The notes: generated by a model not told the origin, from the letters alone. Numbered from the stretch's first letter, positions 46,516 to 57,169 are shown. The stretch is 64,000 nucleotides of DNA from Voacanga thouarsii (GCA_026120185.1 JANUWF010001699.1:474001-538000), one strand, 5' to 3'. Numbers and translations are program-made.

Positions 46516-47162
46516 TTCATGGGATAGCTATTTTAAATCGATAACTCGAGCGGATCTAATTACTTCTAAGACTACCTTAGGATATTTTAGAAAGATCAGC
46601 TTAAAAAGAATATAAGATAGAAAAGAGAGATGAAAATATGATGGTTAAGTGTTTAAACGGAAGTTAAGTATTGGAAAGATAGATAGCTAAAAAGAGAGAG
46701 CAAGAGAACTTTACTCATATTCTCAACTTGGTTTCTTACAAATGATAGGGCTTGGCCCTATTTATAAGCAAAGCCTTAGTTTCTAAATCCTCTTGTAACT
46801 TGTACTTGCAAGTTGGTAACTTACATAGCAACTAGGTCCATTTTCACAACTTGCATGTTCTACATATTTCTACAACTTCTAAAAGATTTTAAACTATTAT
46901 AGGCTTCTCTACAATATACAAGAGTTCCTTAGAGTGTTCTAAAATCTTCTAGAAACTTTTATAAATCCCTTATACGTTTGACTGGTTAAAACTACCCAAC
47001 GGTCTAGAACAACCCATCGATCCTATATCGGCCCTGTCTCAGTTCCGTGCATTCGTGTGCTGGTCCTGGTGCCCAGTGTGTGTTGGCCTTTCTGACACCT
47101 ATTGGTCCCATTTTGTGTTAGTTTCGTCCTGTTCGACCATCGGCTCTATGCCGGTCGAATCA
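46516..47162 (-). mobile_element. 5' LTR of the chromovirus
   Basis: Minus-strand start TGATTCGACCGG at 47162 and end ATCCCATGA near 46516, about 647 bp. It shares most blocks with the 3' LTR but is shorter because the 3' copy carries an extra internal duplication. A possible TATA is TTATAAATAGGGCC (complement of 46756-46769). Confidence 0.78.
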
Positions 47163-47167
47163 CAAAG

Positions 47168-48245
47168 ACCATGTTATATATTTATTCTACGCACTATATT
47201 TGACTTATAAAGTTTATCTAAGTACTCGAGCTAAAAAATAAGCTAACCAGACATATTAAACAACTCCACCCGATACTGTATCCCTTTCTTTGCCATCTCA
47301 AAAATCTGCTCAAAAGTAAATTGTAAAATCCTTAAATTAGCACAACAGAAGAAAAAAAGGCCACCCCATCTACCCATAAACATAAACAATCATTTCTAGA
47401 CTCTAATAAGCATGAAAGAAACACATGTTCTTTTTCCAACATGGATGGGGGTCTATTAGCTGCCATTAGATCTCAAAAGTAAGAGTAAAAGGGAGCTCCA
47501 ATGATGTGTGAAATTAGGGAAACTTGGCATTCAAGAATTCACCAAAATCTAGAAGCTTTCAGGACTCTAATTGAGAACAGACTATCAACAGAGCTTAACA
47601 GAGTTCCGAAACCATATATCTTCCACTAACCTAAAAAAGAATGGAGAGAGAGGGCACTATCTGACCAAATTTGTCAAATCGCAACAGTGTACCAATGACC
47701 CAAAAGATATAACTTTACCCAGTAGCAGATCGATAAGTGTGTTAAGCTCGAGGAGGAGATCAAGCTCAGACCTGTGGGAAAAAAGTAGCAGAATTGATTA
47801 AGGGTGGAACGAAGTAGCGGAATCAAGGCAACACAAGAGAGAGATGAGACTTAGAAATATAAGAAATAGTTGAATTAGGGAAGTAGCGGAAAGAAATCTA
47901 TAGCCGAAGGCATGGTCTATGGGGTGCAATGTGGGTGCGGGCAGTAGTGCTAGGTTTCATAAAACATATATAATATAATATATTTTTTATATAATAACAT
48001 AAATGGTATAATAAATAAATATAATATAATATATATTATACTAATTGAGTAATAGGATAAATAGGTACGGGTATTATAGTTCTTATACCCGAATTTAATT
48101 ATATAGGTTAAACGGATAAATGAATTCAAGTTGGATTCGGTAATAAAAATTAGTGTACTAGATCCAATATACATGAGTTCGTTATAAATTCGAGTCCGAA
48201 TATACCCGATTCATAAACAGTCTTATCTGCAAGATTCTTCCCATA
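47168..48245. other. Non-coding flank right of the chromovirus
   Basis: No recognised gene. 47571-47801 has an open frame without known domains. 47960-48045 is a TA-rich tract. The minus strand near 48230-48140 (GACTGTTTATGAATCGGGTA, then TTCGGACTCG) replaces the expected continuation of the RKD-like gene, so an insertion or rearrangement border lies near 48245. Confidence 0.45.
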
Positions 48246-48249
48246 CTCG

Positions 48250-48804
48250 GACCTTCTCCTCTCTCTGCCTCCTAATCCTCTTCTTCTCCATAGGAATTTC
48301 GTCTGAAATAATATTTTAAACTTCGATATTATGCATTTCATGGATCCTCACTCCAAATTCGTTACTAAGACCACTCATTATTTCTCCTAGAAAAAAAAAC
48401 AATATCAGTAAGGGTAATACCATTCAAAATCCATGTTTGAATGTATGATAACCTTAAATCATATTCTGGCTTTGTTCAAAATCCATTAGGGAGTAGAAAG
48501 GATCATGCACAAGCATATCCTCATTCGGAAGATCAGCATTAAAAGCAGTCTCTTGAATGGGTAGATCAAATTGAAAATCCAAAGCAGCATGTCTAGAACT
48601 TCCACTAATTTACATCACACCAAACCAAAAGAGAGTTTAGTTTCATTATCAAGCACACTAAAAAAAAAAGGAGAAGCCCTTAAAAGTATCTTACCTGAAA
48701 TTAGGCGGAAGCGATTGGCTTGAAAAAGAAAACACATTAAAATCTTCTGCGTTAGAAACCAAGTCAAAATTTGACCATGTCTCAAATGAATTATGAGTTC
48801 TCAT
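48250..48804 (-). pseudogene. RKD-like gene copy 1, 5' exons only, truncated
   Basis: Related to RKD transcription factors (RWP-RK domain family, egg and embryo regulators in plants), identified through its match to copy 2 at 56789-58025. Exon 1, 48804-48695: MRTHNSFETWSNFDLVSNAE ... FSSQSLPPNF, ending at a GTAAGA donor. Exon 2, about 48608-48455: ALDFQFDLPIQETAF and FYSLMDFEQSQNM, after an AG acceptor. A third piece after TTTTTTTTCTAG near 48388 reads to about 48250 with basic MEKKRIRRQREE-like text. The sequence then changes and no RWP-RK exon follows. It is thus a 3'-truncated gene or a captured fragment. The upstream 48840-48990 also matches copy 2. Confidence 0.6.
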
Positions 48805-48869
48805 ATCTGCTTTGTGATTTTTGTTTTTAAAGTTTACTAATGACTGATGACTGAGATATATATCGATAT

Positions 48870-48912
48870 ACATATGTGTGTGTGTGTGTGTGTATGTGTG
48901 TGTGTGCGCGTG
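48870..48912. repeat. (TG)n microsatellite
   Basis: A TG run with a CG and AT interruption in the region upstream of RKD copy 1. It yields spurious Thr-His frames on the minus strand. Confidence 0.9.
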
Positions 48913-49074
48913 AGGAAGAAGAAGAGGTAGATGATAGGTGGAGGGACTGAGGAGAAGAAAAGACAAGGAGGAAGGGGAAAAGATAGTACCGGGAAGAATG
49001 AGAAAATAATAATATAGAGATTTTTTAAATATATTTCTTGGCATTTCCTACTTGTTATGTATGTAGTATTACTC

Positions 49075-50184
49075 ATAATGTTCTTACATTTCTATCATTC
49101 TTTTGTGAAATCATTATTCCCTAAATTAGGTGGAGAATAGAAACAATATAAGAAAGATCTTGCTTGGACAATATCATTAAATTATCTTAATTCGCGTACA
49201 AGCGCGTGTGAACTTGAAGTTCAAAAGATAATTTATTTGCAAAGTATTGTAAATCAAATGCCAGACGCTTTTGTTAACTCCAGAAGAGTTATAAAATCGC
49301 CTATTCCAGTTATAAATGCTCCTATTCGAATTAAAGTTCCAGCAGAACAAAATATTATATATATAGCTATTGAGTCAAAACCACGCTAGAAGCGTGGCCA
49401 ACCTCTTGGTTCTAAAGATAAAAATCCTTGAAAGAAAAAAGGAGTAAATGATCCAGATAATCATATTGAAGAAAAGAATGATAAAGACCAAGAGAAAACT
49501 GATGACAAAAAACCAAAAGTTGATGAAAGTAACACTAAAATTTCTATCAATTATACCACTTCCGGTAGAAGTTGGAACCGGATAGAAATAATTATTGATT
49601 ATATGTTTGCATACAATATATCTCCTGATGTTATACAGGATAATGATAATCCTGAACCAATATCAGTTGATGTATGTCGGCATAGAAAAGATTAGCTACA
49701 ATGGAAAGATGCGATTCAATCGGAGTTAAATGCACTGACACAACGTGAAGTCTTCGGACCTACAGTCCGAAACACCAGAAAGTATAAAACCTGTTGGCTA
49801 CAAATAGATATTTGTGCGAAAGCGCAATGAAAATAATGAAATCATACCATATAAAGCACGGTTAGTAGTCCAAGGTTTTTCACAAAGACCAGGTATTGAT
49901 TATGATGAAACTTATTCTCCTGTTATTGATGTTATTATACTCCGATATCTTATTAGTTTGGCAATACATGAAAAGATAGATATGCGCCTATTAGATGTTG
50001 TCACTGCTTACTTGTATGAAAATTTAGAAAATGATGTTTACATGAAAATCCCTGAAGGATTTCGCATGCCCGAAGCATATAAACATTATCCTCGTGAAAA
50101 TTATTCCCCCAAGTTGCAAAAATCATTATATGGCCTGAAGTAATCTCGGCGCATGTGGTTCAATCTTCTTAGTAAATATTTATA
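49075..50184 (+). pseudogene. Copia C fragment: integrase C-terminus to RT
   Basis: A copia lineage distinct from A and B. SFVKSLFPKLGGE near 49104, then ELEVQKIIYLQSIVNQMPDA (49215), a Lys-rich linker, and RT from 49800: FVRKRNENNEIIPYKARLVV, QGFSQRPGIDYDETYSPV, LLDVVTAYLYENLENDVYMK, KLQKSLYGLK then stop. It stops at 50184 where copia B begins, well before the YVDD box. No LTR adjoins it, so both ends are truncations. TAG and TGA codons show it is inactive. Confidence 0.8.
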
Positions 50185-52310
50185 AATTATCAGTGGAGAT
50201 ATTTTTGAATAACTCTTTGATAGGTCGTGGATTTTTAAATAATGATCTGTATGTTTTGAAACCTACCAACAGTTCATTATATCATACTGACACTAACAAA
50301 CGCATTAAGTTATCTTCCACTAATGAGACTCTCTTATGGCATCTTAGACTTGGTCATATTGATCCAAATAGGATTCAAAAACTTGTAAAAGAAGGTCCTT
50401 TAAGTGACTTAAAGGTGGAACCTTTTCGAGTTTGCGAATTTTATTTGGAAGATAAAATGACCAAAAGACCATTTCCTTCCAAAGAAAATAGAGCAAAAAA
50501 ATTCTTAGAATTAGTACACTTTAACGTATGTGGATCAACTAGCGTCCAAGCTAGAGGTGGGTATAAGTATTTCATTACTTTTGTAAATGATTACTCAAGA
50601 TATGGATTTGTTTACCTAATAACTCATAAGTCTGATGCCTTAAAAAAATTTAAAGAATTTAAGGCTGAGACTGAGAAGTAGTTAGGAAAGAACATTAAGA
50701 CACTTTGATCAGATCAAGGTAGAGAATATCTATCCTATAACTTTAGATCTTACTTGTCAGAAAATGAAATTTTATCCCAACTAAGTGCACTTGGCATTCT
50801 TCAACAAAATGGAGTGGCGGAAAGGGGAAACATGACCTTGTTAGACATAGTCAGAACAATGCTAGACTTCTCTACACTTAGTACATCCTTTTGGGGATAT
50901 GCTATACAAACTGCGATATATATTGAATATGGTTGCATCAAGGTCTATCCCTAAGACTCTATTGGAATTGTGGAGTGGGCGGAAGCCTAATTTAATACAT
51001 ATTCATATTTGGGGTTATCCTACATATGTGCTAAAGGGAAAATGGATAAAATGGAATCACGATCAAATTTATATCTGTTTGTTGGATATCCAAAAAGAAT
51101 AAAGGGATACTACTTCTATAGTCCTAAAGATAAGAAAATATTTGTAAGTTGAAATGCAATTTTCTTAGAGGACAAGTATATAGAAGAACTTGGATCCAAG
51201 AGTAGAGTTATTTTGGAAGAAACCAATAGAGATAATCCCAAACCAATGGTTACAGAAACCAATACTCAAAATTCACGTGGTGGATTCGTATCTATACCAC
51301 TTAACATGCCAAATTCTAGTGGGAGAGAAATAGATATTACGCCTTCTATACCTACTAGCTCTTTGGCATATAGAGTGGAAGAACCTCCTACCCCTGTTCA
51401 AAATCCAGCCATTGAGGAATTAGCATATCTGGTTCCAATCAACGAGGAGGAAGAAAGTTCAATCATCCAAGAACATCCACAACTTAGACGTAGTGGGAGA
51501 GTCATTCAACATCCATCTAGATACTTACTCTATGGAGAAGCTTTTCAAACAATCTCTTTTGAGGAAGAAGAGGATCCCACTACGTATAAAGAAGCTGTAG
51601 AGTACATAGACGCGGACCATTAGAAGAGTGCAATGGATTCAAAAATGAAATCCATATACACTAACTCCGTATGGAAACTTGTGACTTACCTTATGGGATA
51701 AAACCTATTGGGTACAAATGGATCTACAAAAGAAAGAGATGAGTAGACGGGAAAGTGGAAACTTTCAAAGCTAGATTGGTTGCTAAGAGTTATACCCAAC
51801 AAGAAGGTATTGACTATAAAAAAACCTTCTCGCTTGTGGCTATGCTAAAGTCTATAAGAATCTTCTTATTTATTGCAACTCACTTCGACTATGAAGTATG
51901 GCAAATGGACGTCAAGATAGCTTTCCTTAATAGAAATCTTGATGAATGTATCTATATAGTACAACCAGATGATTTTATCCAAGAAAGTCAGGAACATAAA
52001 GTCTGCAAGTTGAATAAATCCATTTATGGGCTTAAACAAGTGTCTAGATCTTAAAATATCAGGTTTAATCAAGCCATTAAATCTTATAATTTTAATCAGC
52101 ATCCTAATGAACCTTGTGTCTATAAAAGAATTATAGATGGTAAAGTGATTTTTCTCATACTGTATGTTGATGACATCCTTCTCATTGGAAATGATGTAAG
52201 GACATTAACATTAGTGAAAAATTGGTTGGATAAATAGTTTGATATGAAGGACTTAGGAGAAGTAAGATATGTTTTGGACATTCAGATCCTTCGAGATAGA
52301 AAGAATAGAC
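50185..52310 (+). pseudogene. Copia B pol, integrase to RT (left part)
   Basis: [39 protein letters not shown] (one zinc-finger Cys lost), FNVCGSTSVQ for the first catalytic Asp region (Asp replaced by Asn), [26 protein letters not shown] linker follows at 51200-51620. RT has [32 protein letters not shown] (51897) and LYVDDILLIGND (52161-52195). Stops at 50678, 50707 and later. The frame is cut at 52310 inside a RDRKNR motif by the CACTA and resumes at 59792. Confidence 0.88.
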
Positions 52311-52760
52311 CACTACAAGAAAATTGTGAATCTGCCACGAAATATATTTCGTGACAATCAGCAATGGATTTTGCCACGGAACAGTAAAATAGAAGCAATT
52401 TGTGAGGGAAAAAATACCTTAGCAAATCCGTGGCAATTTGCCACGAAATTGCTATGGAAATAGTAGCAAGTAGCGATGCAAACATATTCCGTCGCAAATC
52501 GAAAGCAAAAAAGGTGCCAAAAAATTATCCCAAATATTAGCCACCGATTTGCGATAGAAATATTTCCGTGGCAAAATTATGCCAAACATTAGCCACGAAT
52601 TTACCACGGAATCACAAAATAGTTATAAAAAGAAATGGCTAAATGTTTGTTGTGTTTTCCATGGCAAATCCATGGCTATTTGCCACGAATTTGCCACAAC
52701 ATCACAAAATTGTCACTAATCCGTGGCAAATCCGTGGCAGATTGCCACGGTATTTTTTTA
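52311..52760. repeat. Left subterminal repeat region of the CACTA
   Basis: More than ten copies of TTGCCACGGA/TCCGTGGCAA-type motifs in both orientations. In En/Spm such motifs bind the TNPA protein; the binding role here is inferred from position. Confidence 0.85.
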
Positions 52761-54105
52761 TTCTAATTTATTAATTATATTAGCTTGTATTAATTTTTTT
52801 CTATACATTTTAAATAACAACGACGAAATATTTTGTAAGTATCTTGATTTATTTATTTTCTAATGCGTTCATTTTTGAAATAGAATTGAAAATAAGATGT
52901 ATTATTTTTTAGTATCGAAATATACATTTGTATTAAAATCATAAATTTTAAACAAATAATATTATTTTATTTTATTTTATTTACTGTAAAAGTCATTGAA
53001 AATTATTTTGAAGAACTATATTATCATTAAGAGTACACAAAAAAGTATGTTACGTAAAGTAATGATAAAAAAAAATGACTAAATTCTTGTTATATGTTCC
53101 GTAACAAATCCGTGGCTATTTGCCACGGAATCACTAAATTGCCACTAATCTGAATTTTTTTTCCATTTTTTCTAATTTATTAGTTATATTGGTTTGTATT
53201 AATTTTTGTTCTATACCTTTTAAATAACAATGACAAAATATTTTGTAAGTATCTTGATTTATTTATTTTCTAATAAGTTCATTCTTGAAATGAAATTGAA
53301 AATAAGATGTATTATTTTTTAGTATCGAAATATACGTTTGTATTAAAATTATAAATTTTAAAGAAACGATATAATTTTATTTTATTTCAACTGTAAAAGC
53401 CATTGAAAATTGTTTTGAAGAACTATATTATCATTGAAAGTACACAAAAAGTATATTACGTAAAATAATGATAAAAAGAAATGACTAAATTATTGTTGTG
53501 TGTTCCGTAGCAAATCCGTGACTATTTGCCATGGATTTGCCACGAAATCACTAAATTGCCACTAATCCGTGGCAATTCCGTGGCAGATTACCACGAATTT
53601 TTTTTCTATTTTTTCTAATTTATTAGTTATATTGGTTTGTATTAATTTTTGTTCCATACCTTTTAAATATCAATGACGAAATATTTTGTAAGTATCTTGA
53701 TTTATTTATTTTCTAATAAGTTCATTCTTGAAATGAAATTGAAAATAAGATGTATTATTTTTTAGTATCGAAATATACGTTTATATTAAAATTATAAATT
53801 TTAAAAAAATATATATTATTTTATTTTATTTCGACTGTAAAAGCTATTGAAAATTGTTTTAAAGAACTATATTATCATTGAAAGTACACAAAAAAGTATG
53901 TTACGTAAAGTAATGATAAAAAGAAATCACCAAATTGCCACCAATTCGTGGCTATTCCGTGATAGATTGCCACGGATTTACCACGGAATTTTTTTTTCCC
54001 CATTTTTTCTAATTTATTAATTATATTGGTTTGTATTAATTTTTGTTCCATACCTTTTAAATAATAACGACGAAATATTTTGTAAGTATCTTGATTTACT
54101 CCACT
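52761..54105 (+). repeat. Tandem array, 3.2 copies of a ~400-440 bp unit
   Basis: Units begin TTCTAATTTATTA at 52761, 53170, 53613 and 54008. Each runs through GTATTAATTTTTGTTC, CTTGATTTATTTATTTTC, GTATCGAAATATACG and CATTGAAAATTGTTTTGAAG, and ends with a cluster of the subterminal TTTGCCACGGA motif. The last copy is partial. The array therefore multiplies the subterminal motif inwards. Confidence 0.88.
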
Positions 54106-54177
54106 CAAAACACTCCTATCTTTACTCCATTCAAAACTTTTCAAATTAAAATTAAATCTTCACTTCTAATCAAGAGG

Positions 54178-54180
<3 letters not shown>

Positions 54181-54251
<71 letters not shown>
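54181..54251. repeat. (CT)35 microsatellite
   Basis: Uninterrupted CT dinucleotides for 71 bases, followed by CGGCC. It could be the pyrimidine-rich 5' UTR type common in plant genes, but no linked gene is evident. Confidence 0.97.
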
Positions 54252-54253
<2 letters not shown>

Positions 54254-54483
54254 CCAAACATTGAATAAGGCGATATCTTCAACTAATGATTATCATAACA
54301 AGTATTTCTTTCTTGATCTTCTCTTTAAATTCTCAAACTCAGAGCTCTTAGACGATGGATTTGATAGGTTGATTGAATAATGCGGGGTTGGAGATATGTA
54401 TGTGGGTTAAGGGAATAGATTTAAGACATAAAACTTTAAATGAATAATGTGACTTATAAAGTGTGGATTATGCTTTTAAGATC

Positions 54484-54485
54484 AT

Positions 54486-54519
<34 letters not shown>

Positions 54520-54533
54520 ACACACACATATAT
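54484..54533. repeat. (GT)n with an inverted AC tail, hairpin-forming
   Basis: ATATATGTGTGTGT...GTGACACACACATATAT: a TATATGTGTG arm, an extended GT run, then its complement. It can fold into a stem-loop. Confidence 0.85.
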
Positions 54534-54961
54534 GGTGCATGCAATTGAGGATGCGAAAGTTCCCAAGTTCAATTCTCGTCGTGGGGTTTGGTTTTTATTT
54601 TTAATCACATATTTTATCTTGTATTTTTCGTCATTCTTCTCCAATAATTAATATTTAAATTCCCATCGGCATCATTTTTAATATTTTTAATTATTATTAT
54701 TAATTATTCTTATATATTAACTTGTATTTTTTATCATACTTGTCCAATAATATTTTGATCCTCGCAAGGGTTTCCGAGTTTTAATTCATTAATTAAAATT
54801 TTCAATATTTATATCAATGGTTTCATGTTCTTGGATAACAATTATTTTCGACATTTATAACAATTATGTACTATTAGATAATAATTATACTGTGCTCTTC
54901 CTCTTCTTCTCCACCGACACTTTTCTTGTACTGTCCTTCTTCATCTTTCTTCTTCCTTCTT

Positions 54962-55560
54962 CAACCACCCACAGTAGCCCCCCCTCCCCGCCGGCCTCCC
55001 AACCCTAGATCTACCCCCTGCCCGCTTCCCCTCTCCCCCAACCCGAGATCTGGCCCTCCCCCTCCCGCCGCCCCACTCCATCGCACCCCCACCCCCGCCT
55101 GCGCAACACCCCCCACCCCCGCAACCCCTTCTGCCCCCCTGCAGCTCCCGCCAGTCCCCCATTCCAGATCTCCCCCGCGCGACCACCCCCTTCCCCCGTA
55201 GCTCCCCCTTCCCCCCTTACCCCTATCACCCTCTCCCCCGGTCGCCCACCCACGCACCCCCTCCCCTTCCCACCGCTCCCGCCTCCGCCCCTCGCAACCC
55301 CATCTCCCTTCCCCCAGCCTCTCCCCGTAACTCCCCCCCTCCCCGCCCCCACCTCCGCCCACCGCAACCCCATCTCCCTTCCCCTAGCCCGCAACCCCCC
55401 TCCCGCTCCTGCCTCCGCCCACCCCATCTCCCTTCCCCTAGCTCGCGCGCCTCTCCCCCCAAATTCCCCTTCCGGGGCCCGCCTCTGCTCCCCGCCCCAC
55501 AACCCCCCCCCCCCTTCTCCCTTCCCCCCAGCCCGTGCACCACTCCCCTTCCCCCTTCTG
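54962..55560. repeat. C-rich, strand-asymmetric island in the CACTA
   Basis: About 600 bases dominated by C runs (CCCC, CCCCTCCCC and similar) with few Gs on the plus strand, in DNA that is otherwise AT-rich. Imperfect repeats such as CGCAACCCCATCTCCCTTCC recur (55295, 55357, and a variant near 55422). It produces overlapping Gly/Arg-rich or Pro-rich frames (up to 212 codons on minus), which I treat as composition artefacts. The minus strand has many G runs that could form quadruplexes. Confidence 0.8.
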
Positions 55561-55656
55561 CTGAAGTTTTGAATTTTTTTTTTTAATAAACGGAGCGTGC
55601 CTGGGAATGCCAGGACCAGAATCTGGAGAAATACGAGATCTTCTTTCATTTTCCAG

Positions 55657-55735
55657 GCTTTGGGAATGCCTCAAGAGGCAATTCGGTGTTATCAACGAGC
55701 TCTTCAAGTGCGACCAGACTATGCCATGGCCTTTG
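55657..55735 (+). pseudogene. SEC: Captured SECRET AGENT-type O-GlcNAc transferase TPR exon
   Basis: Translates ALGMPQEAIRCYQRALQVRP then DYAMAFG, a tetratricopeptide repeat of the plant SECRET AGENT O-GlcNAc transferase as I recall it. In the intact protein the TPR superhelix presents nucleocytoplasmic substrates to the catalytic domain, which is absent here. It is bounded by a perfect acceptor (CATTTTCCAG) and donor (GTGAGT). The next exon begins at 55979 after TTTTTGCAG with GNLA, completing the F-G codon, then degenerates (55991 onwards, with one or two indels). This exon-intron structure means genomic, not cDNA, capture. Only about 95 coding bases are recognisable. Confidence 0.72.
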
Positions 55736-55978
55736 GTGAGTCAAATAAGAAGAATCAGTAGCAAGATTTACTAAACTGATGGTCCTAAATGGTAGACAGT
55801 AAATATGGTAGACAGTTTATGATCTCTTAGTTACTGAGAAATGCTTTTACTTGGCTTGTCTTTATAACTCTCTTAGATGATATGTCTGCATTGAATAGAA
55901 TTTGATGAATTCCCAGTGGAGCTGGGGTTGTATTGCGTTAACATGATTTTCACTTTCATCATGACTATATTTTTGCAG
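55736..55978 (+). other. Intron of the captured SEC fragment
   Basis: 243 bases, GTGAGT...TTTTTGCAG, T-rich, between two exon pieces whose reading frame joins across it (TTTG|GC). It retains consensus splice sites. Confidence 0.65.
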
Positions 55979-56025
55979 GCAACTTAGCTGTGTTCACTTT
56001 GATCAAATGGTATTGAAACTAGGAT
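55979..56025 (+). pseudogene. SEC: Second SEC exon piece, degraded
   Basis: Begins GCAACTTAGCT (GNLA after the split Gly codon), then VHFDQMVLKLG in a shifted frame followed by TAG. It parallels the start of the next TPR, where an acidic or aromatic YYEQGQL-like motif is usual. No further SEC homology was seen to 56400. Confidence 0.5.
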
Positions 56026-56788
56026 AGACATGTATGGTCTTGAAAAACCATAGATTGCATTATATGTGAAAATTTCACATTGAACCAGCATCCTTTGCTT
56101 GAAGGTCTTTATTTTAGATATGCTTTTTTTTTTTTTTGGATGTTCATTTTTGCAAATTCTGAACATAGACTCATAGAGATTGTTAGTGAAGTGTTTACAA
56201 TGTTATTGTTCTCTATTTTTTGTCTTTGTACATTTATTAAGCAATATTTCCAAATATTTGCATCCTACCATGTCTTTGAATCATTTCATTGACTAGGAGT
56301 GTGCTTCTCTAACTAGCTTTTGCATGTTTGAGTTCTTCAATGGCAATATATACTATATATATTGGAATTCGCTATGGCTAATTTCTATGGATCCCCGTGA
56401 GTGATGGGTTATCATTCCTCATGAGTGATGGGTGATCATTCCCTATGGGTAATGGGTGATTACCCTTTTATTGTTGTGACCGTTAATATATTTTTTTTTT
56501 CAAATGTTGTTGATTTTGTGGTGGCTTTGTGCCTAGAAACGTCCAGTATACAGGGAAAACTTTGTCGATTTTTTTTTTTTTTTTTTTGCCATCTTGATAC
56601 TCCAAATAAGTTGATTACCCTTAAGCTTAATTTTATACAATAGATTTTAATGCCTAAGCATCTTCTCAATGTAAAGAAAATTTGAGAAACGTCATAAACT
56701 TGACCTTATCTAACCAAAGCAATTAGACTAACATCTGCCTCTCAAAATTTTTTCCAAATCCCTAAGTTTTCTCTTCTCATATTTGGCC
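56026..56788. other. CACTA interior without recognised gene
   Basis: T-rich DNA. 56395-56470 has three near-repeats of GAGTGATGGGT(T/G)ATCATTCC. 56470-56590 recurs at 58455-58575 (GTGGTGGCTTTGTGCCTA core), so a duplicated segment brackets the RKD cargo. Confidence 0.6.
56472..56590 (+). repeat. Direct repeat flanking the RKD cargo (left copy; right copy 58457-58575)
   Basis: Both copies run TTGTTGTGAC(C/A)GTTAAT, then AATGTTGTTGAT.TTGTGGTGG and CTTTGTGCCTA.AA.CGTCC, ending in a T run. About 110 bp, same orientation, 1.98 kb apart. They frame the RKD gene and may mark its duplication or insertion into the element. Confidence 0.8.
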
Positions 56789-57169
56789 TTAAAACATGTG
56801 TCTTAGCCTCTTTGTTTGATCTTCCAACTTCGCATCAAGGATTTCTTCCATCAACTCCTTCTCACGTTCCAGTATCTCAATGGCCATTCTCTTCTCAAGT
56901 GTGTGTGAGAAAGAACCTGAACAAGTCTTGATTAGGGTCTCCAAGCTCCTAAACTTTCTATAAGGCCATCTACGAATTCCCAACTCCCTACATCTTTTTT
57001 TGAAATTGGTTCGGCAAACATTCAGTTCTTTGGCCGCTCGAGTCATTGACATGTAAAAGTACTTCGAAATAGTTTCTCTTGATAGTGTCTTGGAGTTCCT
57101 GATTACCTTCAATAGGCATTTCCTCCACAATAGCATGTTCATAACTTTCACTGATTCATAACACAACAA
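56789..57169 (-). pseudogene. RKD copy 2: RWP-RK domain exon, domain intact
   Basis: A 126-codon open frame. SKTLSRETISKYFYMSMTRA, AKELNVCRTNFKKRCRELGI and RRWPYRKFRSLETLI form a complete RWP-RK domain including the name-giving RWPYRK motif and the helix-turn-helix-like core. RKD proteins are plant transcription factors acting in egg cells and early embryos, so the protein would be nuclear. The C-terminal EILEREKELMEEILDAKLED is a predicted short coiled coil, ending in a stop at 56789. The ATG at 57169 lies in sequence copied from exon 2, so the true start is probably upstream by splicing; a splice acceptor candidate is ATTGAAG just before the domain. Whether it is expressed is unknown. It is part of CACTA cargo, hence pseudogene by default. 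Confidence 0.72.

Larger units (their letters stand above)
40442..47162 (-). mobile_element. Ty3/gypsy chromovirus, minus strand, decayed
   Basis: Both LTRs (46516-47162 as 5', 40442-41273 as 3') flank gag, protease, RT, RNase H, integrase and a chromodomain in gypsy order on the minus strand. Flanking 5-mers CCAAG (40437-40441) and CAAAG (47163-47167) look like a target duplication with one change. A 742 bp copia family A solo LTR plus TSD sits in the integrase. The presence of a chromodomain after integrase defines a chromovirus. All coding regions carry stops. Confidence 0.88.

Noticed and set aside
47571..47801. 76-codon frame right of the chromovirus
   Set aside because: No domain, no start context or splice evidence; treated as unassigned flank.
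48691..49044. 117-codon minus frame taken whole as one protein
   Set aside because: Only its last part (from the ATG at 48804) matches the RKD exon; the rest translates a TG microsatellite and a pyrimidine-rich upstream region.
54535..54590. Third tRNA-like B box (AAGTTCAATTCTCGTCG)
   Set aside because: No A box at proper spacing; single weak motif.
54926..55707. Several overlapping Gly/Arg-rich or Pro-rich frames up to 212 codons
   Set aside because: They arise from the C-rich island, which lacks stops on both strands; no domain or start context.
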